Source of the DNA: CAZYBO01 sp964645205
GTDB taxonomy: Bacteria; Pseudomonadota; Alphaproteobacteria; Rickettsiales; SXRF01
Assembly: GCA_964645205.1 (NCBI GenBank)
Contig: CAZYBO010000006.1
Coordinates: forward strand, 70,913-134,912
DNA length: 64,000 nucleotides
Reading direction: 5' to 3'
The position numbers and the translations under genes were made by a program. Below, in pieces: positions 52,499 through 60,912 of the stretch. Under the pieces are notes generated by a model. That model had not been told where the DNA came from and searched no databases. It saw only the letters and a list, made by a program, of their open reading frames with translations. Position 1 is the stretch's first letter. Every line of letters begins with the position of its first letter.

Positions 52499-52852
52499 CA
52501 GGTAGGAGAGCATCGGGTTATAAATCACTCATTGGTAAAGACAAGTAATTTTGCGCTTTTCTTAGTAGCGCCTAGCATACCCGAACAAACACGGTATTTT
52601 GCCCTAACTCCTGATTTGAAGCGAGACAATGAATCTCGGATAAGCCTATGAAGGCGTTTGATTTTGCAGCTTGCTGGGACGGCATGAAATCATGTGGTCG
52701 GTGCGGGGCGCGATTTAGCTCAAACTTTAACACCGAACTGCACCCGCGCGGTTAAGATTTCTTACAGGTATCGCAAACCCAACATTCTGAAAAACAGTGT
52801 ATAAATATTGCTTAGTACGCACTATAATCCGCAACAATAATGGATTATTCCT
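52499..52852. other. Intergenic region with a decayed integration-site remnant
   Basis: No credible gene is seen in these 354 bases. Positions 52625-52646 match 63849-63870 (just upstream of the integrase-like gene) in 20 of 22 bases, and similarity continues weakly for about 45 bases. From 52695 the sequence then resembles a tRNA 3' end: TGGT, then GCGGGGCGCGATTT, like the fMet tRNA end in the same relative place. I read this as a relic of an integrated element or of its attachment site. A TATAAT near 52817-52822 could serve the response regulator gene downstream. Confidence 0.45.
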
Positions 52853-53530
52853 ATGCGCATACTGGTTATAGAAGATGATGTGAAAATAGTCTCCTACCTT
52901 GGGAAGAGCTTGAAGGAGGCTGGGCATAGTCTTGACCATGCAAAAGATGGGGAAGCTGGGCTACATCTTGCAAGCTCGCAGCGCTATGACGCGCTGGTGG
53001 TCGATCGCATGCTGCCGAAAATCGATGGGCTGACGGTGATAAAAACCCTGCGCGCCAACGGCAATCTTGTGCCCGTTCTCATTTTAAGCTCACTGGGCGA
53101 TGTCGATGACCGGGTGCTGGGCTTGCGTTCGGGTAGCGACGATTACCTGGTCAAGCCGTTCGCATTCGCTGAATTGCTGGCGCGGGTGGAGGCGCTGGGA
53201 AAACGCAATATCCCCTCTTCTTCCCAAAGCACAATGCTGGCAGCGGGCGAGCTTGAGATGGATCTGCTGGCAAGAAAGGTGCGGCTTTCCGGCAAAGTCA
53301 TAGACCTGCAAACGCGCGAATTCCGGTTGCTGGAATATTTGCTGAAATTCAAAGGTCAGTTGGTGACGCGCACGATGCTGCTGGAAGCGGTGTGGGACTA
53401 TCATTTTGATCCGCAGACGGGCGTGATCGACGTGCATATCAGCCGCCTGCGCAAGAAGATTGGCGACGCAAACAACAAACTCATCAAAACGGTACGCGGT
53501 GCAGGATACATCATCGAAGACAGCCCTTAG
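52853..53530 (+). CDS. OmpR-family response regulator
   Basis: Receiver plus winged-helix DNA-binding regulator of 225 aa. Acidic pocket VIEDDVK, phospho-acceptor in LVVDRMLPKIDG, Lys in YLVKPFAFAELLARV. The C-terminal Trans_reg_C domain ends HISRLRKKIGDANNKLIKTVRGAGYII. It resembles the heavy-metal/QseB branch of OmpR regulators. The partner kinase follows with its start inside this gene's 3' end. It lies just upstream of a lipid-modification operon that it may control. Confidence 0.95.
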   Translation: MRILVIEDDVKIVSYLGKSLKEAGHSLDHAKDGEAGLHLASSQRYDALVVDRMLPKIDGLTVIKTLRANGNLVPVLILSSLGDVDDRVLGLRSGSDDYLVKPFAFAELLARVEALGKRNIPSSSQSTMLAAGELEMDLLARKVRLSGKVIDLQTREFRLLEYLLKFKGQLVTRTMLLEAVWDYHFDPQTGVIDVHISRLRKKIGDANNKLIKTVRGAGYIIEDSP

Positions 53531-54557
53531 GCGCTACTGGAACAGCTCCAGTTTTAAAATGGCATTGCTGTTTACCGTGCTGCTCGGGGTATCGGTAGCG
53601 CTCGTCGTCTATTTCCTATTCGGGTTTGGCAGTGAAGATTACATCCGTGAAGCCCGGACGATCGGGGCGGCAAAAATCGCGGGCATCGTCATTATCGTGC
53701 TGATGTCCATCGTGGTGCTGGTGAGTTTCATCATCAGCCGGTTTGTGGTCAGCCGCATCAATACTATTGCTGCCACAGCCCATGACATCATGAACACAGG
53801 CGATTTGTCGCGGCGGATTTCCATCGAGACGAAATGGGACGACCTGAGCAATTTGGCGCAACTACTCAACCGCTTTCTGGCGCGTAACGAATTGTTGATG
53901 GAAGGTATCCGCGAGGTGAGCAACAATATCGCGCATGACCTTCGCACGCCGCTAACCCACCTGCGCAACCAAATCGAAGAGCTGAAATCAAAACCGGCTA
54001 CCGAAACAGATATCGATGCGCTGCTTGCCGAGGCCGACCATATACTCGCGATTTTCCACTCGCTGCTGCGCATCGCCAATATTGAAAAAGGCAAGCGCCA
54101 TCAGGCTTTCGACGAGATAGAGCTTACAGGCCTGCTGCACGATGTGGCCGAGTTGTATGAACCGGTGGCGGAAGAAAAAAACATTCATCTCAGCCTTGAT
54201 TTTGCAGGCAATCAGCGCATTGCGGGCGATCGCCATTTGCTATTCCAGCTTTTTGCCAACCTACTTGATAACGCCATTAAATTCTCGCCGCGAGGCGGAA
54301 AAGTAAAAGTCGCTGTCATTCCTGCCAAGGACATGATTTTCATCTGCATTGACGATCAGGGGCCGGGCATCGCGGGCAACGAGAAGGAGCATGTGTTCCG
54401 ACGTTTTTACCGTGGCGATGCCAGCCGCAGCACGCAGGGCAATGGGCTGGGTCTGAGCCTTGCCAAAGCTATTATCGATCTGCATCAAGGTAATATCGCG
54501 CTGGAGGACGGCAATCCAGGCCTGCGCGTAAAGGTGCAGATCAAACCTTACCAATAG
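53499..54557 (+). CDS. Sensor histidine kinase with HAMP domain
   Basis: Kinase of about 352 aa. Two membrane helices (FKMALLFTVLLGVSVALVVYF and AGIVIIVLMSIVVLVSFIISR) enclose a very short periplasmic loop, so sensing may occur within the membrane. The HAMP domain runs to about residue 130, then the H-box VSNNIAHDLRTPLTHLR and the N- and G-boxes LLDNAIKFSP, DQGPGIAG and GNGLGLSLAKAII. The start is uncertain: the GTG at 53499, inside the regulator gene, keeps the positively charged N-terminus; an ATG at 53559 is an alternative. The small sensor loop would fit membrane or lipid stress sensing, but that is inference. Confidence 0.88.
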   Translation: MQDTSSKTALRRYWNSSSFKMALLFTVLLGVSVALVVYFLFGFGSEDYIREARTIGAAKIAGIVIIVLMSIVVLVSFIISRFVVSRINTIAATAHDIMNTGDLSRRISIETKWDDLSNLAQLLNRFLARNELLMEGIREVSNNIAHDLRTPLTHLRNQIEELKSKPATETDIDALLAEADHILAIFHSLLRIANIEKGKRHQAFDEIELTGLLHDVAELYEPVAEEKNIHLSLDFAGNQRIAGDRHLLFQLFANLLDNAIKFSPRGGKVKVAVIPAKDMIFICIDDQGPGIAGNEKEHVFRRFYRGDASRSTQGNGLGLSLAKAIIDLHQGNIALEDGNPGLRVKVQIKPYQ

Positions 54558-54597
54558 TTCAGATGCATAAGCAGGCTTTACGCAGTAGGCTTGCTCC

Positions 54598-55872
54598 ATG
54601 ACACAATTGCAGAAACAAAAAATCGCCATTATCGGCAGCGGCATTTCGGGGCTGGCTGCGGCATCGCTGCTCAATGGGCAGCATGACATTACAGTATATG
54701 AAAAAAACGCCGTCCCCGGCGGGCACAGCCGCACCGTCGACGTAAAAACGCCTGAAGGGATAGTGCCGGTCGATACCGGATTCATTGTGTTCAACTACCG
54801 TAATTACCCGTTGCTATCTAAATTATTTGCGCATCTCGACGTGCCGGTTGCCAAAAGCGATATGTCTTTCGGCGCCAGCATCAACAATGGCTGGCTGGAA
54901 TACGGCACCCAGCACCCGCACAATGTGTTCACTCAGAAACGCAACCTGCTGCGCCCGCAATTTTGGGGCATGATCCGCGACGTGCTGCGCTTCAATAAGC
55001 AGGCTAAAACCTATCTCGAGTGCGATCCGTCCGTTACACTCCGGCAATGCTTCGACGCGCTGGGTATGGGCGAGTGGTACCAGAAATATTTCTTGCTGCC
55101 GATGGGTGCGGCCATATGGAGCACGCCGCTAGCACAGATGCTCGAATTCCCGGCAAAGAGCTTTATTCGCTTCTTCGACAATCACGGCCTACTCACACTC
55201 AATGACCAGCCGCAATGGTATACGGTGGCAGGCGGAAGCCGTGAGTATGTAAAGCGGCTTATCGCGCCTTTTTCATCGCGTATACGGCTTCAGTGCGGCG
55301 TCGCATCGGTTGTGCGCATGGAAACGGGTGTTGATGTGACGGATGCACGGGGGCACAGTGAACGGTTTGATCAGGTGGTATTCGCCTGCCATGCTGACCA
55401 GGCGCTAGCGATGATTGCAAACCCGACACAAGAAGAAAAACAGACGCTCGGCCAGTTCCGCTACCAGCCCAACCGCATGGTGCTGCACAGCGACACCAGC
55501 TTCATGCCAAAACACAAAGGCGCATGGGCAAGCTGGGTCTATTTATCGGAGGGACGAGAAGATAACAGCCCGGCAGTTTCGCTTAGCTACTGGATGAACC
55601 GGCTGCAGCCGCTGGCAACGGACACGCCGCTGATCGTCACCCTCAATCCCGGCCGCGAACCGCGTGCAGATCTGGTGCATGACGAAGCCATGTTCGAGCA
55701 CCCGGTGTTTGACGAAGGCGCTATTCGCAGCCAGCAGCAAATAGCGACGATACAAGGCAAGAAGCGCTTATGGTTCTGTGGAGCCTATCAGCGCTACGGC
55801 TTTCACGAGGACGGTCTGGGCAGCGCGGTAGAGATGGTGCGGCAGATGGGTATTGAACCGCCATGGAAATAA
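54598..55872 (+). CDS. FAD/NAD(P)-binding oxidoreductase (COG2907-type)
   Basis: Flavin-dependent amine-oxidase-like protein of 424 aa. The N-terminal dinucleotide fold has IAIIGSGISGLAAASLL, followed by VPGGHSRTVDVKT and DTGFIVFNYRNYPLLSKLF. A late FCGAYQRYGFHEDGLGSA block is typical of this group. The enzyme reaction is not known, but genes of this kind regularly accompany DUF1365 and Cfa-type methyltransferases. It starts 41 bases after the kinase and overlaps the DUF1365 gene by ten bases. Probable role: oxidation or desaturation of a methylated fatty-acyl chain (inferred). Confidence 0.85.
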   Translation: MTQLQKQKIAIIGSGISGLAAASLLNGQHDITVYEKNAVPGGHSRTVDVKTPEGIVPVDTGFIVFNYRNYPLLSKLFAHLDVPVAKSDMSFGASINNGWLEYGTQHPHNVFTQKRNLLRPQFWGMIRDVLRFNKQAKTYLECDPSVTLRQCFDALGMGEWYQKYFLLPMGAAIWSTPLAQMLEFPAKSFIRFFDNHGLLTLNDQPQWYTVAGGSREYVKRLIAPFSSRIRLQCGVASVVRMETGVDVTDARGHSERFDQVVFACHADQALAMIANPTQEEKQTLGQFRYQPNRMVLHSDTSFMPKHKGAWASWVYLSEGREDNSPAVSLSYWMNRLQPLATDTPLIVTLNPGREPRADLVHDEAMFEHPVFDEGAIRSQQQIATIQGKKRLWFCGAYQRYGFHEDGLGSAVEMVRQMGIEPPWK

Positions 55873-56624
55873 CGCCGCACATCTATACTGCGAAGGTAAT
55901 GCACAAGCGCCTTTTTCCAAAGGTGAATCAGTTTACGTATGGCGTATATTATCTTGCGTTGCCCCTGCCTGCTGAACCGCTTCCCAGCCGCCTGCTCAGT
56001 TTCCGCAATAAAGACCACGGCGCGCGCGATGGCAGCGAGGTAGGCGCTTGGGCAAAAGACGTGTTGATAACCTATGGTCTTGATGCGCTGGCGGAACATA
56101 TGATGCTCATTACCATGCCGCGTGTATTGGGGTTCGTATTCAACCCGGTCAGTTTTTTCCTCTGTCTCGATCAGCAGAAGCAGTTGCGCGCCGTCATTTG
56201 CGAAGTGCATAACACGTTTGGTGAGCAGCATAGTTACCTGTGCGCCCGCCCCGATCGAGAACCGATAACGCCCGATGAATGGCTGGAGGCGGACAAGCTG
56301 TTCCATGTCTCGCCGTTTCTGCCGCGCGAGGGGCATTATAAATTTCGTTTCGCGCTTGCAGGTAAGGCGCTTGGTATCTGGATCGATTACTATGACGTGC
56401 GGCAGGACAAGCAGCTCATCACGTCGTTGGCCGGAATATTATCGCCGCTGGATGCGGCCTCGCTGAGGCGGGCTTTCTGGAGCCATCCGCTGGTAACGCT
56501 CAAGGTGATTGGGCTGATTCACTGGCAGGCGGCCAAACTTTTCAGCAAGGGGATACGCTATATAGTCAAACCCTTACAGATGCAGGAGAAATTATCCGCC
56601 ACCCGCAACCTTACCAAACGGTAA
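55863..56624 (+). CDS. DUF1365 family protein
   Basis: Protein of 253 aa of the DUF1365 family. Signatures are the N-terminal YTAKVMHKRLFPKVNQFTYGVYYLALPL, GFVFNPVSFFLCLDQQKQLRAVICEVHNTFGE, and the later FHVSPFLPREGHYKFRF. Function unproven; it is nearly always next to a COG2907 oxidoreductase and a Cfa-like enzyme, which suggests it handles the same lipid. It overlaps the upstream gene by ten bases; the Cfa gene follows after 62 bases. Confidence 0.92.
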   Translation: MEITPHIYTAKVMHKRLFPKVNQFTYGVYYLALPLPAEPLPSRLLSFRNKDHGARDGSEVGAWAKDVLITYGLDALAEHMMLITMPRVLGFVFNPVSFFLCLDQQKQLRAVICEVHNTFGEQHSYLCARPDREPITPDEWLEADKLFHVSPFLPREGHYKFRFALAGKALGIWIDYYDVRQDKQLITSLAGILSPLDAASLRRAFWSHPLVTLKVIGLIHWQAAKLFSKGIRYIVKPLQMQEKLSATRNLTKR

Positions 56625-56686
56625 GTACAGCTTCGCACGGCAATGCGCTAAGTTGCAAGAATACGTTAAACAAGCACGGACACCTT

Positions 56687-57844
56687 ATGTTTGAGAAATC
56701 GATCACCCATCAGTTTTTGAAAGCGCTGGAACATCTCGAATATGGCGCGATGGATGTCACCACGCCCGATGGAAAGCGTCACTGTTTCAAAGGCTCGCTC
56801 GAAGCCCCGCACTCGACACTGTACTTGCATGACTGGCGCGCCATCGAGCGTTTCGCGAGCAAAGGCGATACCGGCTTCGCCGAAGCATACCGCGACGGCT
56901 GGTGGGACAGCGACGATCTTGTCGCGCTCTTTACCGTCGGCCTGCTAAATGAAAAAGCGTTGAACGGCTACATTTACGGCAGCCTGATAGGTCGTATCGC
57001 CTCGCGCATTTCGTACTTATTCACGCGCAATACAATGAACGGCAGCAAAAAAAACGTTCAGGCGCATTATGACCTCGGGAATGATTTCTATGCACTCTGG
57101 CTTGATAAGAGCATGACCTATTCTTCCGCAATATTTAGCGATCCGCAGCAGAATCTTCTGGAAGCGCAGCATCGAAAATACGACCGCATCATCGAGCGGC
57201 TTGGCGCTTCGGGAAGCCTGCTTGAGATTGGCTGCGGCTGGGGAGGCTTTGCCGAGCGCGCGCTGAATAAGAAAGATTTCGACCTTAAGGGACTTACCAT
57301 TTCACAGGCGCAGCACGATTATGCCGCCCGGCGGCTCGGCAGCAGCGCAAAAATTGCGCTTGAAGATTACCGCCTACAGGAAGGACGCTACGATAATATC
57401 GTTTCGATCGAAATGTTCGAAGCGGTAGGGGAAAAATTCTGGCCGGTCTATTTCAGCAAATTGAAATCGCTGCTTGCTGACAAAGGTAAAGCGATGATCC
57501 AGACCATCACCATCCGCGATGACTATTTTGAAAGCTACCGCAAAGGCGGCGATATGATCCGCACCTATATTTTTCCGGGCGGCATGCTGCCGTCGCAGTT
57601 GCGGTTCGAGGAAGAGAGCCAAAAAGCCGGGCTACGCCTGACCGACAGCCATGCGTTCGGCCAGGATTATGCGCGCACTATCGAGCACTGGCTGGCGCGC
57701 TTTGAAAGTAAACTGTACGAAGTGAAGGCGCTGGGTTTCGACGAGAAATTCATCCGCCTGTGGCGTTTTTATCTGACCTGCTGCATCGCGAGTTTCAAAG
57801 TTGGTCGCACCGATGTGATGCAGTTGGAGCTGGCGCATGCGTAA
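56687..57844 (+). CDS. Cyclopropane-fatty-acyl-phospholipid synthase-like methyltransferase
   Basis: SAM-dependent methyltransferase of 385 aa, the size of Cfa. The SAM-binding loop is LLEIGCGWGGFAERAL (about residue 180). NVQAHYDLGNDFYALWLDKSMTYSSAIF is the Cfa signature, and the FEAVGEKFWPVYFSKLKSLL and MIQTITIRDDYFESYRKGGDMIRTYIFPGG blocks are conserved. It would transfer a methyl or methylene group onto an unsaturated fatty-acyl chain of phospholipids. In this gene context it may make a methylated rather than a cyclopropane product (inferred). It overlaps the chalcone-isomerase-like gene by eight bases. Confidence 0.93.
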   Translation: MFEKSITHQFLKALEHLEYGAMDVTTPDGKRHCFKGSLEAPHSTLYLHDWRAIERFASKGDTGFAEAYRDGWWDSDDLVALFTVGLLNEKALNGYIYGSLIGRIASRISYLFTRNTMNGSKKNVQAHYDLGNDFYALWLDKSMTYSSAIFSDPQQNLLEAQHRKYDRIIERLGASGSLLEIGCGWGGFAERALNKKDFDLKGLTISQAQHDYAARRLGSSAKIALEDYRLQEGRYDNIVSIEMFEAVGEKFWPVYFSKLKSLLADKGKAMIQTITIRDDYFESYRKGGDMIRTYIFPGGMLPSQLRFEEESQKAGLRLTDSHAFGQDYARTIEHWLARFESKLYEVKALGFDEKFIRLWRFYLTCCIASFKVGRTDVMQLELAHA

Positions 57845-58352
57845 GCTGGGAATGCTGCTTGTAGTTTTTTCCATGGTTTCGCCTGCAGCCTTTGCCACAG
57901 AAGCGGCGCTAAAACATGTGCCCAATGCGCAGGAAGTAGGCACCGGAAGGCTTTCAATGGTCTTCTGGGATGTGTATTACGCCACACTCTATGCGCCGGG
58001 CGGGAAGTGGGATCCTGAAGCATCCTATGCCCTCAAGATACATTATTTCCGCGAGATCGAGGGCTCTGATATCGCCGATCGCACCGTGGAAGAAATACGA
58101 AAACAGGGGTTCGGCGATGAAGAAAAGCTCGCAGAGTGGCAAGCGCAGTTGCGCAACATTTTTCCGCTGGTGACGAAGGGATCGCAGCTTACCGCCGTGG
58201 CGGAACCCGGAAAACCTACACGGTTTTATTTCAACGATAAGCCCATCGGCAGTATCGCGGACGAAAAGTTTGGTTCGTATTTCTTCGCCATATGGCTTGG
58301 TGAAAAAACATCGGAGCCGGCGCTTCGCAAAAAATTACTGGGTTTTTCGTGA
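57837..58352 (+). CDS. Chalcone isomerase-like exported protein
   Basis: Protein of 171 aa with a signal peptide (LGMLLVVFSMVSPAAFATEA) and a chalcone-isomerase-like domain: VGTGRLSMVFWDVYYATLYAPGGKW, ALKIHYFREIEGSDIADRTVEEIRKQG, FYFNDKPIGSIADEKFGSYFFAIWLGEKTSEPALRKKLLG. Bacterial members of this fold bind fatty acids and no flavonoid reaction is implied. It may carry the modified acyl chain in the periplasm. It overlaps cfa upstream by eight bases and the MFS gene downstream by four. Confidence 0.88.
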   Translation: MRKLGMLLVVFSMVSPAAFATEAALKHVPNAQEVGTGRLSMVFWDVYYATLYAPGGKWDPEASYALKIHYFREIEGSDIADRTVEEIRKQGFGDEEKLAEWQAQLRNIFPLVTKGSQLTAVAEPGKPTRFYFNDKPIGSIADEKFGSYFFAIWLGEKTSEPALRKKLLGFS

Positions 58353-59671
58353 GCGCAAACCGCATTTCCTCACGGCAGCTTGCGCAGTATGGCTTCCTTG
58401 CCATGCCCGTGGCGTTTGCCGGTTATCCGCTATATGTGCTGGCGCCTGATTTTTATGCGGCCAATCACGGCGTATCGCTGGCGCTGCTGGGTCTGCTATT
58501 ACTCGGCCTGCGCGTGTTCGATGCGGTGCAGGATCCTTTCATCGGATGGGCAAGCGACCGTTTTTCGAGCCGGATATTCCCGGTATTGATGGTATCGGCG
58601 TTGGTACTTGTGGGATCCATCTATGCATTGTTCCACCCGTCCGGTTCCAACGCCGCGTTATGGTTTTGCCTGTGCATGTTGCTCGCCGTCACCGCTTACA
58701 GCGTGCTTAGCATCAACTTAAGCGCGCTCGGTGCGTTATGGACCAAAGACCCGGGCGATCAGACGCGCATTGCCGGACTCAGAGAAGCATTCGGGCTGGT
58801 GGGGCTGCTCATTGCGGTGACGCTGCCGACATTACTGTTAAAACAATTTTCTACCAGTGCGGCCTATGGTTGGTTCGCTGCCATACTCGGCGCGTTGATG
58901 CTGCTTGGGCTGCTGGCTTTCCACCGATGGATTTCCCACGCAGCCCTTATTAAGCGGTGCGAAGGCGCACGGCAAAAACTGGGCGCAACGCTTAAGTCGC
59001 TCTCGTCGCCGACACGAAAACTTTTTCTGGTCTATGCGATCAGCATGCTGGCATCAAGCATTCCGGCGGTACTGGTATTGTTTTTTATCCGCGATCTCCT
59101 AAACGTCGAACCCTATACCGGCCTGTTCCTGCTTCTATATTTTCTCTCGGGCGCGCTTGCCATGCCTTTCTGGAAGCGCGTGAGTGTGCGTTATGGAAAG
59201 CATCAGGCGTGGCTGACTTCCATGCTGCTGGCTGTGGCAAGTTTCATCTGGGCGTTTTTCCTTGGCGCCGGCGATGCATGGCAATATGCGGCTATTTGTA
59301 TCACTTCCGGCATAGCGCTGGGAGCCGACCTTTCACTGCCGCCTTCTATACTCTCCGATCACATGCATGCCGAAGGGTCGCAGTCGAGCGCCGCCACGCA
59401 ATTTTCATTGCTGGCGCTGATTGCAAAAGCGGCGCTTGCCATCGGTTCCGCACTCGCGCTTCCCATACTGGATGCAAGCGGTTTCGTCCCCGCCGGCGCC
59501 AACGATGCCGCCGCCCTTGCTACCTTAAGTTTTTCCTACGCATTGCTGCCATGCCTTATCAAGATTTTTGCCGCTTTTTTACTTTATCGTTTTTTCACCC
59601 TTACGCATGGAAGGACACACAATGAAATCTCTCTGGGTCGCGATATTACTGGGGGGCACCATCATGCTTAG
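58349..59671 (+). CDS. MFS transporter, GPH (glycoside-pentoside-hexuronide)-like family
   Basis: Integral membrane protein of 440 aa with about 12 helices. Segments such as GLRVFDAVQDPFIGWASDRFSSRIF and SALGALWTKDPGDQTRIAGLREAFGLVG are typical of the GPH sugar:cation symporter family. Substrate is unknown; in lipid clusters of this type it could move a lipid or its precursor across the inner membrane. It starts with GTG at 58349, overlapping the upstream stop, and its end overlaps the DUF3833 gene by 50 bases. Confidence 0.88.
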   Translation: MSANRISSRQLAQYGFLAMPVAFAGYPLYVLAPDFYAANHGVSLALLGLLLLGLRVFDAVQDPFIGWASDRFSSRIFPVLMVSALVLVGSIYALFHPSGSNAALWFCLCMLLAVTAYSVLSINLSALGALWTKDPGDQTRIAGLREAFGLVGLLIAVTLPTLLLKQFSTSAAYGWFAAILGALMLLGLLAFHRWISHAALIKRCEGARQKLGATLKSLSSPTRKLFLVYAISMLASSIPAVLVLFFIRDLLNVEPYTGLFLLLYFLSGALAMPFWKRVSVRYGKHQAWLTSMLLAVASFIWAFFLGAGDAWQYAAICITSGIALGADLSLPPSILSDHMHAEGSQSSAATQFSLLALIAKAALAIGSALALPILDASGFVPAGANDAAALATLSFSYALLPCLIKIFAAFLLYRFFTLTHGRTHNEISLGRDITGGHHHA

Positions 59672-60158
59672 CAGCTGCGGCGGCCATTCGCTGGATCACT
59701 ATAAAGACACTGCGCCCAAGGCCGACATCAAGGAATATTTCAACGGGCATATCAAGGCCTGGGGCGTTGTGCAGGATTGGCGCGGCCGTGTCGTCAACCG
59801 CTTCAACATCGACATGGTAGGCAAATGGGATGGCGATACCGGCACGCTTACCGAACGTTTCACTTACTACGAAGGCAAAAAGCAGGAACGCGTCTGGACG
59901 ATTACAAAGCTCGCCGATGGCAGTTACGAGGGCACCGCTTCGGATATTATCGGCAAGGCTTCCGGCAATGTGCAAGGCGGCGCTGCACGCTGGAGCTATG
60001 TGATGGATCTGCCGGTCGATGACACCACTTACCGCATTACCTTCGACGACTGGATGTGGCAAATGCATGACGGCGTACTCATCAACCGTTCCTATCTCAG
60101 AAAATTTGGTATCACGGTAAGCGAACTCACTATCTTCATGCAGAAGCAGAAACCATGA
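59622..60158 (+). CDS. DUF3833 family lipoprotein
   Basis: Protein of 178 aa with a lipoprotein signal, MKSLWVAILLGGTIMLSSCGG, where the Cys in LSSC is the lipidated residue. The mature part fits DUF3833: IKEYFNGHIKAWGVVQDWRGRVVNRF, LTERFTYYEGKKQERVWTI, RWSYVMDLPVDDTTYRITFDDWMWQMHDGVLINRSYLRKFGI. Function unknown, probably lipid binding at the envelope. AAGGA seven bases before the ATG at 59622 fixes the start; it overlaps the MFS gene by 50 bases and the SDR gene by four. Confidence 0.92.
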   Translation: MKSLWVAILLGGTIMLSSCGGHSLDHYKDTAPKADIKEYFNGHIKAWGVVQDWRGRVVNRFNIDMVGKWDGDTGTLTERFTYYEGKKQERVWTITKLADGSYEGTASDIIGKASGNVQGGAARWSYVMDLPVDDTTYRITFDDWMWQMHDGVLINRSYLRKFGITVSELTIFMQKQKP

Positions 60159-60898
60159 GCTTTAAAGGCCATATTGTCTGGATAATCGGCGCAAGCAGCG
60201 GCATCGGCCGCGCGCTGGCTGTCGAAATAGCAGCAGGCGGCGCGATACTGGCGCTCTCAGCGCGCCGCAAAGAAGAGCTTGAGGTTCTGCGGTCTGAACT
60301 GGGGCAGCAGCACATGATTTACCCGCTCGATGTCACCGACAGCGATCTGACGTTTCGCACCGCGCAAGCGATCCGTGCTGGCCTTGGTCGCATCGACCGC
60401 GTTATCTTCATGTCGGCCAGCTATACGCCGATGCAACTTGATGCATTGAATATGCAGGTTTCCAAACACATGCTCGATGTAAACCTGTTCGGCGCGCTTG
60501 GCGTGGTGAACGCCGTGCTGCCGATCATGAAGGAACAGAAATCAGGGCAGATTGCGCTGTGCGGGAGTGTAGCTGGATATGTCGGATTGCCGGGCGGTCA
60601 ACCTTACAGCGCTACCAAAGCGGCCATTATCAACCTGGCGGAAACGCTGCGCGCCGAATGCCCGAAGAGCATCGATGTAAAATTGATCAGCCCCGGTTTC
60701 GTGCGCACGCCGCTTACCGATAAAAATGATTTTTCCATGCCGATGATCATCACGCCCGAAGCGGCGGCCAAGGCGATAGCAAGCGGCCTGCAATCAAAAG
60801 CGTTTGAGATTCACTTCCCAAAGAAATTCACGTTGCTACTCAAATTCCTTCGCTTGCTGCCTTACAGTTTGGCTTTGCCCCTTATCAGAAAATTCTAA
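60155..60898 (+). CDS. Short-chain dehydrogenase/reductase
   Basis: Classical SDR of 247 aa. The cofactor loop is IIGASSGIGRALAVEIA. The catalytic Ser is in IALCGSVAGYVGLPGG, and the Tyr and Lys in QPYSATKAAI. The C-terminal end is hydrophobic (FLRLLPYSLALPLIRKF) and may sit at the membrane. Its natural substrate is unknown; an acyl-chain ketone or alcohol step fits the operon. Overlaps the DUF3833 gene by four bases; the Old Yellow Enzyme gene follows after 14. Confidence 0.93.
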   Translation: MSFKGHIVWIIGASSGIGRALAVEIAAGGAILALSARRKEELEVLRSELGQQHMIYPLDVTDSDLTFRTAQAIRAGLGRIDRVIFMSASYTPMQLDALNMQVSKHMLDVNLFGALGVVNAVLPIMKEQKSGQIALCGSVAGYVGLPGGQPYSATKAAIINLAETLRAECPKSIDVKLISPGFVRTPLTDKNDFSMPMIITPEAAAKAIASGLQSKAFEIHFPKKFTLLLKFLRLLPYSLALPLIRKF

Positions 60899-60912
60899 CC
60901 GCAGGAGATGCT

